Below, piece by piece: positions 45,270 to 52,107 of a DNA stretch of 64,000 bases. This DNA comes from an uncultured Dokdonia sp. Its GTDB lineage: Bacteria > Bacteroidota > Bacteroidia > Flavobacteriales > Flavobacteriaceae. The stretch spans positions 372,001 through 436,000 of the forward strand of contig CANNDF010000004.1 of NCBI GenBank assembly GCA_947503305.1, read 5' to 3'. The notes under the pieces were generated by a model that was not told where the DNA came from, did not search any database, and worked only from the letters and a program-made list of their open reading frames with translations. A program made the translations under genes and the position numbers. The first letter of the stretch is position 1. Each line of letters opens with the position of its first letter.

Positions 45270-45461
45270 ATGACCCGATTTAGAAAGCTAAAAATCTATC
45301 AAAAATACCAACCTCGAGAATGGAAATATATTACTGTTCCAGAAATTCGTCTTGAGGGAAAATGGTTGAAAGAACTCGGATTTGAAATCGGAAAAGAAAT
45401 TGAAGTTAAGCAACAAAAGAATAAACTGATCATTACTCTGACTGACAAAAAAATAAAATAA
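45270..45461 (+). CDS. SymE-like toxin (SpoVT/AbrB-type fold), second copy
   Basis: The 63 residues, with RKLKIYQKYQPREWKYITVP, EIRLEGKWLKELGFEIGKEI and EVKQQKNKLIITL, are a clear SymE relative, closely similar to the protein at 38624-38827. The divergent XRE gene is broken here, so if that regulator were a needed antitoxin, this SymE should be inactive, silent or controlled in another way. It lies just before attC-like site 6. Confidence 0.78.
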   Translation: MTRFRKLKIYQKYQPREWKYITVPEIRLEGKWLKELGFEIGKEIEVKQQKNKLIITLTDKKIK

Positions 45462-45465
45462 CTAC

Positions 45466-45595
45466 GCCCAACAAAGTGCAAAAAAATACTATTTTTATTT
45501 CTTAATCGAAAGGTTAGTCATATTTGCTTGCTTCTGATTTTCCTTCGCAAAATCACAGCTTACAAACCCGTAGTTTCTTACACGAAACGTTGACA
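45466..45595 (+). repeat. attC-like site 6
   Basis: Left arm GCCCAAC-AAA-GTGCAAAAAAATAC starts at 45466; right arm GTAGTTTCTTACAC-GAAAC-GTTGACA ends at 45595. The inner arms pair with G-T wobble. A central segment, ctgattttccttcgcaaaatcac (about 45533-45554), resembles those in sites 1 and 8. Its left core does not match the cassette start at 41416, which shows that this cassette or its neighbour has lost an end. Confidence 0.7.
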
Positions 45596-45616
45596 GTAAT
45601 GCAAGAAAACTAAGTA

Positions 45617-46021
45617 ATGACATTTTACGAAAAAGAACTTAATAGAATTCGTAGCATTGTTTATTCGAACGAAGGACAAATCAATACTGTTATTGGAATA
45701 CGAAACTATATCGAAAATAATTATGATGTAAATTTAAACTTGGACTTACTGTCTAATATTCAGTGTATTTCCAAGTACCATATGTTACGCTTGTTCAAAA
45801 AATATTATGGGCAAACCCCAAGGCAATACTTAATTGATAAACGAATTGAAAAATCTAAAGAACAACTAAAAAATGGAATATCGGTAACTGAAACCTGTTT
45901 TGCTGTTGGATTTGAAAGTTTAGGTTCTTTCAGTGCTTTATTTAAAACGAAAACAGGAAAATCACCTACAGAATTTCAAAAAGAGCAACTTTCAAGAAGG
46001 AAAATAGCAAAGGAATTCTGA
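45617..46021 (+). CDS. AraC-family transcriptional regulator
   Basis: The 134 residues are essentially one AraC DNA-binding domain with two HTH motifs: NLDLLSNIQCISKYHMLRLF, GQTPRQYLIDKRIEKSKEQL, and VTETCFAVGFESLGSFSALF. There is no effector domain. The next gene, 25 bp downstream, is a VOC-fold protein; the two make up cassette 7 and the regulator may sense or control metabolism of the VOC substrate. Confidence 0.85.
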   Translation: MTFYEKELNRIRSIVYSNEGQINTVIGIRNYIENNYDVNLNLDLLSNIQCISKYHMLRLFKKYYGQTPRQYLIDKRIEKSKEQLKNGISVTETCFAVGFESLGSFSALFKTKTGKSPTEFQKEQLSRRKIAKEF

Positions 46022-46046
46022 AATTTGGAGTATAAATAGAACAAAT

Positions 46047-46442
46047 ATGAAAGTAACACTAATTAGTATTCCTGTACGAGACCAAGAAAAAGCTTTAAAA
46101 TTTTATACAGAAAAGTTGGGCTTCTTAAAGAAGAAGGACTTACCATTAGGCGGTGGAAATAGATGGTTAACCCTAGTTTCACCAGAGTGGCAGGATGGAC
46201 CAGAGTTATTACTTGAACCAGCACCTAATCATTTCGAACCTTGTAAAGTCTTTCAAGATGCATTGATGGAAGCAGGATATCCTTACACTCAATTTGATAC
46301 TGAAAATGTTGATGCCGATTATAAACGATTAAAGGATTTAGATGTTGAATTCAGTATGAAACCAACTGAAATGGGAACAGTAAAAGTTGCTGTTTTCAAT
46401 GACACCTGTGGAAATAACATTCAACTAGTAGAGGAATTGTAA
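46047..46442 (+). CDS. VOC-family (glyoxalase/bleomycin resistance-like) protein
   Basis: The 131 residues show the paired beta-alpha-beta-beta-beta modules of the VOC fold: IPVRDQEKALKFYTEKLGFL at the start and VFNDTCGNNIQLVEEL at the end. Members bind or modify small toxic molecules, for example glyoxals, fosfomycin or bleomycin; the ligand is unknown here. With the upstream AraC gene it forms a two-gene cassette, a typical load for mobile gene cassettes. Confidence 0.88.
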   Translation: MKVTLISIPVRDQEKALKFYTEKLGFLKKKDLPLGGGNRWLTLVSPEWQDGPELLLEPAPNHFEPCKVFQDALMEAGYPYTQFDTENVDADYKRLKDLDVEFSMKPTEMGTVKVAVFNDTCGNNIQLVEEL

Positions 46443-46452
46443 AAAACACTAT

Positions 46453-46500
46453 TGTCAACAACGGTAACCGTTGCACAAGCTCCTGATCAGGAAAAAACGT
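46453..46500 (+). repeat. Left half of an interrupted attC-like site
   Basis: TGTCAAC-AAC-GG (46453-46464) is the exact reverse complement of GTTGACA, the start of the same cassette at 45589-45595, with 11 of 13 matches when extended. The matching right arm is missing; transposase DNA follows. Confidence 0.65.
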
Positions 46501-46508
46501 TTCAATTT

Positions 46509-46531
46509 AAGCCTCTTTATGGGGCTTTTTT
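46509..46531 (+). terminator. Possible terminator at the transposase-remnant border
   Basis: aagcctc / ggggctt stem with a short loop followed by a run of T. One G-T pair. Lies between the broken attC-like site and the transposase remnant. Confidence 0.45.
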
Positions 46532-46578
46532 CTTGCCGGATCAGTATTGAAAAGTTAATATTTGATACCTTGTCAAAG

Positions 46579-47110
46579 CTAAATACAGGTATTGAACAAC
46601 ACTCTTGACAAAGACCTTAAAAGCAAGTTGCCCACCTCACTTTTGGAACGTTTTTGGACAAATTTCAAGTATTTCTTTAGATTATAAGCAATCGCTGAAA
46701 GTTGCATCAACTTATTGGTCTGCTTTATACCGATGGTGTTTATCTTGCGCATGTTCATGAACTGGGTCAAAGTGCCAAAAACAGGTTCTACCGTGCTTTG
46801 GTGTCTGCCCTTCATGAACCGGCCCTGGGGACTGCTTACCCTTTGATTGTTACGTTCTTACTCGGCTCTGTAATACGTGACACTGGACTTCTTCTCCTGT
46901 GCGCTTTTACCCAAGCAGCTTTTGCGCAGAGGGCAATCGATACAGACCATGTTTCCTGGAACTGTACTCTTTCTTCTTGGTCTTGGTTCGGCTGTCCAGA
47001 AACACTTTGGTAAAGGGGATCACCTTGCCCTGTGAACAGCGGTAATGGTCGTGTTCCTTGTTGTATACAAATCCATCGGGGCCGCCCTTGTAAGTGCCAT
47101 AGGGCGGAAT
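46579..47110 (-). pseudogene. IS1182-type transposase, C-terminal remnant
   Basis: Read from right to left, the minus strand encodes SSCIPPYGTYKGGPDGFVY, the zinc-like segment YNKEHDHYRCSQGKVIPF, SRKHGLYRLPSAQKLLG, then after a frame shift KSAQEKKSSVTYYRAE, a nonsense codon in place of Tyr, and RFMKGRHQSTVEPVFGTLTQ. This is the C-terminal half of a DDE transposase of the IS1182 type. The N-terminal half is absent, and the right edge stops exactly where an attC-like right arm begins. Inactive remnant. Confidence 0.85.
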
Positions 47111-47139
47111 ACAACTACTCATAGTCGAGACCGTTGTGC
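47111..47139 (+). repeat. Right half of an interrupted attC-like site
   Basis: acaactactcatagtc-gagacc-GTTGTGC is almost the same as the right arm of site 1 (37192-37220). The left arm is replaced by the transposase remnant, so this junction arose by deletion or insertion within the array. Confidence 0.65.
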
Positions 47140-47335
47140 GTAATTTGAGAAAAAATATTACTAACATTGAATATGATTATTTTTTTAAGAAAGAACTAGA
47201 GATTTGTTTCCGAAAAAGGATTCAAAGAAAACACTTAAAATCAATCAGAAATGAACGGACAAACACTTGATGTTTTATCTCAACACGGAGTGACGAAACA
47301 AAGCGAGTTAAATTAGATTATTCATAAGGTCAATT

Positions 47336-47519
47336 TTTCTGAGTATATAAACACTCATAGAGTGAGATCAAAACATTAGTAAACTTCATTAAAACTTAAC
47401 CATTACACCTTAGAAGCTATTTCTAACGAAGCTGGATTTAGTTTAAAATCATCATTCAATACTATTTTCAAAAAAATACTGTGTATACACCGTCACAATA
47501 TCAAAAGAGTCAAGACTAG
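47336..47519 (+). pseudogene. AraC-family regulator, decayed C-terminal remnant
   Basis: One frame reads KVNFSEYINTHRVRSKH, two stops, then LNHYTLEAISNEAGFSLKSS and FNTIFKK; a +1 shift then gives NTVYTPSQYQKSQD and a stop. The pattern is the second HTH of an AraC domain, similar to the ends of the regulators at 1221-4726. Several stops and one frameshift show it is not functional. Confidence 0.7.
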
Positions 47520-47624
47520 TAAATTTGGTCCAGATTCTTTTTTCTGGACGTTTTTGGTGTTTGAATTAAAATAGATTGTACAAAACACTGTTTAGCTTTG
47601 TGGAATTAAAAAATCTATGTTCTG

Positions 47625-48764
47625 ATGAAAACAAATATTCTACTAATTACAATTTTTACAATTGCTTTATCAAATTTAGTTTATTCTCAACAATTCACAC
47701 CTCAATATACTAGTTTAGGTAGTAATGGAAGTACTTCCCCTTTTCACATGATTTCTGTTAATAAGAATACTGTTTGGGCAAGTTGCTCAAACCCAAATGC
47801 TACTGTTAAGGAGCATACACCAAATTTAATTACACATACGAAAGATGGAGGAATAACTTGGAAAAATAATATTTTGCCGGCAGAGACACCTAACAAATTT
47901 TATATTGCTTGCATCAGTGCAGTTAGTAAAGATAGTGCTTGGGTTAGTAGTGTCGATAGGATGGATTTTTTTAAACGCTCTGATTGGAAGCCTAAAATAT
48001 ATGCCACCTTTGATGGAGGTGATAATTGGATAGTCCAAAATGTGCCTTTCTCTGACGGTTATGGTGGCCAAATACATTTTTTTGATCATCTTGAGGGAAT
48101 TGTTTTTGCATCAAATGCTGATGGATATTTTCAAGTTTTTAAAACGTATAATGCAGGTAACGATTGGAAAAGGCTTCCTGAGTCGAATTTTCCCAAAATA
48201 GAATCTGCTCGTGAAATTGAGAGTGATGATAGTTATTATGCAATTAAGGATACTATTTGGGTCGGTACCATGGGCCGAATACTAAAATCAATTGATCGAG
48301 GAACAACATGGACTGCCTATAAGACACCTTTAACTGATAAAGATTTAATTTTTGAAGTAACTTTCTCCGACCCACTACATGGAATAGCTAGGTATCATGA
48401 TCGCGGTGATTACTTCTCAAAAAATATGATTGTCACTTCAGACGGAGGAGAAAATTGGTCAATTGTTACCCCACAAGGACTCGCTGATAAAATTTTTGAT
48501 CTCAACAGTATTCCAAATAAGCCAGGAGAATTTTTATGTACTTCCTATTCTAATAATGCAATTACCTCAAACAAATTGTACTTTTCAAATAACAACGGAA
48601 CTACTTGGTCAGAATTTGGACAAATGCATATACCAGGTAGGATAAGTCTTTTTAATTCAAAAATTGGATGGATATCTGAAATTGATCCAAACACCTCAAA
48701 AATAGACGTTTATAAAATAAGCGAACAGATACAATCATCTACTAGTACTGATTCTAAAAACTGA
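47625..48764 (+). CDS. Exported beta-propeller protein with BNR-like repeats
   Basis: The 379 residues start with a signal peptide (KTNILLITIFTIALSNLVYS) and contain repeated Asp-box-like motifs: THTKDGGITWKNN, ATFDGGDNWIVQN, KSIDRGTTWTAYK, VTSDGGENWSIVT and FSNNNGTTWSEFG. These mark a six- or seven-bladed beta propeller like YCF48/sialidase-type proteins. No catalytic residues can be assigned. It lies between cassette remains and attC-like site 7, so it may be cassette cargo, though its own cassette start no longer matches site 7. Confidence 0.78.
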   Translation: MKTNILLITIFTIALSNLVYSQQFTPQYTSLGSNGSTSPFHMISVNKNTVWASCSNPNATVKEHTPNLITHTKDGGITWKNNILPAETPNKFYIACISAVSKDSAWVSSVDRMDFFKRSDWKPKIYATFDGGDNWIVQNVPFSDGYGGQIHFFDHLEGIVFASNADGYFQVFKTYNAGNDWKRLPESNFPKIESAREIESDDSYYAIKDTIWVGTMGRILKSIDRGTTWTAYKTPLTDKDLIFEVTFSDPLHGIARYHDRGDYFSKNMIVTSDGGENWSIVTPQGLADKIFDLNSIPNKPGEFLCTSYSNNAITSNKLYFSNNNGTTWSEFGQMHIPGRISLFNSKIGWISEIDPNTSKIDVYKISEQIQSSTSTDSKN

Positions 48765-48817
48765 CACGTAGTTAAAATTCTTACTGAGCAGGATTGCAAA
48801 AGGATGTTAATGCCAAT

Positions 48818-48915
48818 TTGTAACAATGGCTAAATTAATACAGGTTTACGCATTGCTTAATTGGAACTTAATCGCTTGTTGATTCAACTACTAACCATAG
48901 TCGGAGCCGTTGCAG
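48818..48915 (+). repeat. attC-like site 7
   Basis: Left arm TTGTAAC-AAT-GGCTAAATTA; right arm CATAGTC-GGAGCC-GTTGCAG. The inner arms pair less well than in other sites. The left core does not match the preceding cassette start (GTTGTGC at 47133), so the cassette between them is rearranged. Confidence 0.55.
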
Positions 48916-48947
48916 GCAATTATTCAAAAATCTTTCGTTATAAAATA

Positions 48948-49078
48948 AATAACTATGTATAAAAATAATTGCGGTTTAGTGCTTACTCAAAAGTAGTTGA
49001 AAGTCTACTGTGTCTGATTTTTCTTCGGAAAATCCTCGCACGTAAATCCGCAACTATTCTTATACAAGACCGTTGTAC
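48948..49078 (+). repeat. attC-like site 8
   Basis: Left arm ATAAC-TAT-GTATAAAAATAATTGCGG; right arm CCGCAACTATTCTTATAC-AAGACC-GTTGTAC. gtataaaaataattgcgg and the complement of the right arm differ at only two wobble positions. It starts only 32 bp after site 7 ends, leaving no room for a gene. Confidence 0.72.
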
Positions 49079-49136
49079 TTAATTTGATAAACATTGCCTT
49101 TGACTAAAATTTTACACTAAATCCTACTAATTTGGA

Positions 49137-49502
49137 ATGAGTAACAAAACCATTACAATTGATAATTTTGAAGAACTCACTGCTAAAATGAAAACAATGG
49201 AATTTTCTGTTGAGTGGAGAGTTACCTCTGATATTGGTCCAGATTGGGTAGGAAGTTATAGAACAATAGATTTTTATTTAAATGAATACATCTTGAGTGA
49301 AACAAAGTTTTGTGAAAGTTTAAAAGATAAATTAATCAAAATAATACCAATCCCAAATAAAAGTAAAGATCATGTAATTACTGGAGATGGTTATATTACT
49401 TTAGAAAATAAACAACTTGAAATATACTATTCATGGGAAAAAGCAATTCCGTATAACAATCCTAGTGAATATAAAGAAGAGAAAGTGTTATTTTACCCTT
49501 GA
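49137..49502 (+). CDS. Cassette protein, unknown function
   Basis: The 121 residues are acidic and beta-rich: EFSVEWRVTSDIGPDWVGSY, RTIDFYLNEYI, GDGYITLENKQLEIYYSWEK. No signal or membrane helix. It is the only gene of its cassette, whose 5' bases (GTTGTAC at 49072) match the left core of site 9 (GTACAAC at 49522). The style resembles immunity proteins of polymorphic toxins; no family recognised. Confidence 0.55.
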   Translation: MSNKTITIDNFEELTAKMKTMEFSVEWRVTSDIGPDWVGSYRTIDFYLNEYILSETKFCESLKDKLIKIIPIPNKSKDHVITGDGYITLENKQLEIYYSWEKAIPYNNPSEYKEEKVLFYP

Positions 49503-49521
49503 TATTAAAAATAAAAGTTAC

Positions 49522-49656
49522 GTACAACAATGTATAACTGTAATTACGGGAGATTCGACTACGTCCGAATCCACTCTGTAATTGCTAAGGCTAGTGACTA
49601 ACTCAAAAATAATGGCTAATTTAATCCGTAACTTACGGTTATACGAGACGTTATAT
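49522..49656 (+). repeat. attC-like site 9
   Basis: GTACAAC (49522-49528) is the exact reverse complement of the cassette start GTTGTAC (49072-49078). gtataactgtaattacgg pairs with ccgtaacttacggttatac with few mismatches. The right core is GAGAC-GTTATAT, ending at 49656. Confidence 0.76.
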
Positions 49657-49673
49657 GCAATTAAAGAAAACTA

Positions 49674-50177
49674 ATGGAACATTTCATACAATGTATTATT
49701 GGACATAAAAATGGAGTTCAGGAATTATCTGAAAAGTGGGTAGGTATGAAGGTACTTGAATTAAGTTACGATTTTGGTTTGATCCCATTAACAGATTCTT
49801 TGGTAGTAGATATTAATGAATTAGCTAATTTTGGAGATGCTCCGATTAATGATGACTTTGAATTGCTATCCAAATCGGTTGAAGCAGTTTTAAAAGAAAA
49901 CTCATACAAAGCACCAATTGGTTACATTGAAACAAAATATCATGGTGGTGAAGGAATGCAAGTAGCCATTGCTTATTCAAAGGGGAAAATTCTGGAAGGA
50001 CCAATAAGTACTTCTACTTCATGGGACAATCAAAAAATGATGTTTTTGTATCAACCAGAAGGAAAGGGAGCGATTAACACGATTTTATACAAATTAGGTT
50101 TAGAAGAACGGAATGATATTGATGGATTTGATAATCTCGGACTTGGCAAATTCAGGACAAATAAAAAAATAATATAA
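49674..50177 (+). CDS. Cassette protein, unknown function
   Basis: The 167-residue soluble protein has GYIETKYHGGEGMQVAIAYS near the middle and ends LGLEERNDIDGFDNLGLGKF. The composition is balanced and the fold is probably alpha/beta. The gene fills its cassette alone, 17 bp after the core of site 9. Family not recognised. Confidence 0.55.
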   Translation: MEHFIQCIIGHKNGVQELSEKWVGMKVLELSYDFGLIPLTDSLVVDINELANFGDAPINDDFELLSKSVEAVLKENSYKAPIGYIETKYHGGEGMQVAIAYSKGKILEGPISTSTSWDNQKMMFLYQPEGKGAINTILYKLGLEERNDIDGFDNLGLGKFRTNKKII

Positions 50178-50180
50178 AAC

Positions 50181-50250
50181 CATAACAATAGCTATATAGC
50201 ATAGGCCTAACCTACAACCGTTTTTACGCTTCATAGCCGAGACGTTGTAC
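50181..50250 (+). repeat. attC-like site 10
   Basis: A short 70-bp site: left arm CATAAC-AAT-AGCTATA, right arm TTCATAGCC-GAGAC-GTTGTAC. The left core agrees only in ATAAC with the cassette start GTTATAT (49650), so the match is partial. Confidence 0.65.
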
Positions 50251-50277
50251 GTCATATAAAAACACGTTCTAAAAAAA

Positions 50278-50340
50278 ATGAGTCCAAAGGAATTGATTGA
50301 AAAGTGGATTGAAATATTCAATGATGGAAATACGGACTAG
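50278..50340 (+). pseudogene. NTF2-like protein, truncated N-terminal fragment
   Basis: A 20-codon frame, MSPKELIEKWIEIFNDGNTD, ends in TAG and reads exactly like the first helix of SnoaL/NTF2-like proteins. The rest of the gene is missing; attC-like site 11 begins about 35 bp further on. Confidence 0.5.
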
Positions 50341-50375
50341 TTGCTTATTGTGACTAAAGTAAAAATGCTAGCAGA

Positions 50376-50569
50376 TAATACAATGTATAAAACATAGCTA
50401 CTAAGAGCTAATCCAAAAGGTAATTGTATCTTTCGAAGATCGCTCAATTTTTAAACTTAACTTTTTTAAAAAGAGAGAATTAAAAATAAAATGTAAAAGT
50501 TCGACTCTGTGTTAATCTGAAAAGTTAGTTTCTTTTTGCACGCTACGTTTTATACACAAGGCCATTACC
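50376..50569 (+). repeat. attC-like site 11 (degenerate)
   Basis: Left arm TAC-AAT-GTATAAAACATAGC; right arm GCTACGTTTTATAC-ACAAGGCC-ATTACC. The inner arms pair well (gtataaaacatagc with gctacgttttatac) but the outer core has lost the GTT, so it may no longer be usable. About 190 bp, the longest site. Confidence 0.6.
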
Positions 50570-50575
50570 TGAAAA

Positions 50576-51121
50576 ATGAAAATAGGAAAGAAATTTAACC
50601 AATTAAGCAAGAGTGAATATTTTCATTTTATTGATAATCACAAAAAGTATACTGATTTCAATACTTTGGGAATGTATCGTTCGATTTGTGAAAATGATAA
50701 GCTAAAATTGGATGATCGAATGGAGATAAGGGATTATGCAAATAATACTTTCGGAAAATCATTTAATTTTTATCAACTCAAAGATCCCAAAACATACTTT
50801 GACTTGACAACTCTTGGAATGGATTTGACACAAGCTGATGAAAGACAAATTTGGAATAATATAAGAGTAAATCAACAAAAAATATTGTCAGACAAAAAAA
50901 TAAAACATAGGAATTTTGGAGAATACTCAAAACATAACTGTGGATATTCTGATTGTCCATACAACGGACTTATGACTAAGCAAGGTTCCTGGCTAACTGA
51001 AAGTCATATGTGGTTTGAATCGGACAAAGATGAGTACGCAGCGAAGGACAAATCTGAGCGAATTAAAAAACAAAGGAAAAACAAACATAGAATAATTCGA
51101 GACGAATTGGATAATGAATAG
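50576..51121 (+). CDS. Last cassette protein, unknown function
   Basis: The 181-residue basic protein has NQLSKSEYFHFIDNHKKYTD near the N-terminus, a conserved-looking Cys motif HNCGYSDCPYNGLM at about 124-138 and a strongly basic C-terminal tail (SERIKKQRKNKHR). The CxxxxC pair and His could bind zinc. ATG follows site 11 by 6 bp. No matching site is found downstream, so the array ends here in decayed DNA. Family not recognised. Confidence 0.55.
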   Translation: MKIGKKFNQLSKSEYFHFIDNHKKYTDFNTLGMYRSICENDKLKLDDRMEIRDYANNTFGKSFNFYQLKDPKTYFDLTTLGMDLTQADERQIWNNIRVNQQKILSDKKIKHRNFGEYSKHNCGYSDCPYNGLMTKQGSWLTESHMWFESDKDEYAAKDKSERIKKQRKNKHRIIRDELDNE

Positions 51122-51145
51122 AAAAGCCAGAAGGGAACAGATTAT

Positions 51146-51361
51146 GGCTATTTATTTGGGCTTAAAAGTTTTGAAAAGGACAAGAAATATAAATTTTTTT
51201 ATATGTCAGGCAATAGTGGAAACAAAATTTTGGTATGTCCCGAATTAAATATTTCTGTCGTTAGTACTGCAACTAACTATGGTAATAGTGAAGGTCATTG
51301 GTATACTGATGATATTATAAATAAATTTATTATTCCTGCTATTGAAAAATTCAAAGAATAG
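51146..51361 (+). pseudogene. Serine hydrolase (beta-lactamase family), C-terminal fragment
   Basis: The frame reads GYLFGLKSFEKDKKYKFFYM, then SGNSGNKILVCPELNISVV and ATNYGNSEGHWYTDDII, ending IIPAIEKFKE and stop. This is the end of a class C beta-lactamase-type serine hydrolase (the GxGG-like motif is SGNSGNK). The catalytic N-terminal part is absent. Confidence 0.7.
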
Positions 51362-51415
51362 ATAGAAACTAAAAACTCTTATAAAAACAAGTTTTTGACG
51401 TTTCTCAAAAACACA

Positions 51416-51446
51416 AAACCCGCAACCATAGTTGCGGGTTTCTTTT
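51416..51446 (+). terminator. Rho-independent terminator near the right island border
   Basis: Perfect 11-bp stem aaacccgcaac / gttgcgggttt with a CATA loop, followed by TCTTTT. Confidence 0.85.
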
Positions 51447-51460
51447 GCGGAGAAAGAGGA
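51446..51460 (-). other. tRNA 3'-end-like fragment (possible attachment scar)
   Basis: Read on the minus strand the sequence is TCCTCTTTCTCCGCA, which looks like the acceptor-arm end of a bacterial serine tRNA. The rest of a tRNA is absent on either side. Such fragments often mark integrated elements that use tRNA 3' ends as attachment sites. The match is short, so this is a suggestion. Confidence 0.35.
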
Positions 51461-51876
51461 ACTATCCTAATTTATAAGACATAAGTGTTTTCAGTACTCA
51501 ACAAGGATTGTTACTAAAATACGCACCGAATTACGCACCTGAACTCAATACTTTTATTATTAAAAATTATATAGGAGGCTATTTAGTCAATTTACAGAGT
51601 TTAATTAATGTCATTCCTAAATTCATAGCTCAAAGTTCGCAGGTTTCAGTTCCATTCCCGATACTAAAAATGATAGAGTTTCATAGAAATGTGAGACCTT
51701 TTAAATTTTGACCTTGTATAGAATAAAAAAAAGCCAGTCCTCTCGTATGTTTTAATAATTTAAGACTACATCGAATTAAGTCTTTGCAATTATTAAAATT
51801 TTCATAATTCGAGAATTTATAATTCTAATTTTATTTTGTTTAACTATATTTAAGTATTGATAAACAAAACTGAATT

Positions 51877-52104
51877 ATGGACATAGTAAATGAAGCACTT
51901 GAATTTGAGAAAGCTAAAATGAGCCATATGTCTACTAGTGATAGAGTGGTCGCATCAAGAGAGGTTAAAAGACTTATATTATCTTTAAATGAGATTTATA
52001 AGAAATCCAAAGACAGTAAGTTGATGGATTTAATGAAACGTTTAACTGCTAAAAAGAAAAAGATAGAGAAACGTTTAAATGGTAGACCAGATCTTGCATT
52101 TTAG
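51877..52104 (+). CDS. Small helical protein, unknown function
   Basis: The 75-residue, highly charged, all-helical protein has VVASREVKRLILSLNEIYKK and LTAKKKKIEKRLNGRP. It lies 3 bp before the DUF2237 gene and is probably in the same transcript. No family recognised. Confidence 0.6.
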   Translation: MDIVNEALEFEKAKMSHMSTSDRVVASREVKRLILSLNEIYKKSKDSKLMDLMKRLTAKKKKIEKRLNGRPDLAF

Positions 52105-52107
52105 ATT

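Larger units (their letters stand above)
51362..51876. other. Right border region of the island
   Basis: Some 515 bp without a convincing gene. It holds a strong terminator (51416-51446) and then a 15-bp sequence that looks like the 3' end of a serine-type tRNA on the minus strand. After it the DNA is AT-rich up to the 75-residue gene at 51877. A 67-codon open frame at 51508-51711 has no features that support it as a gene. Confidence 0.5.

Noticed and set aside
46702-47114. Open frames on both strands across the transposase remnant
   Set aside because: They are out-of-frame readings of the degenerate IS1182-type gene.
35619-50569. The repeated palindromes as a CRISPR array
   Set aside because: Units are hundreds to thousands of bases apart, differ in sequence and length, and flank genes rather than short spacers. 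No cas gene is present.
37063-50569. The palindromes as plain transcription terminators
   Set aside because: They are long, lack a T run after the stem, and have cassette-specific cores with complementary partners at the cassette starts.
51508-51711. 67-codon open frame on the plus strand
   Set aside because: No recognisable domain, poor context in border DNA, and composition like non-coding AT-rich sequence.
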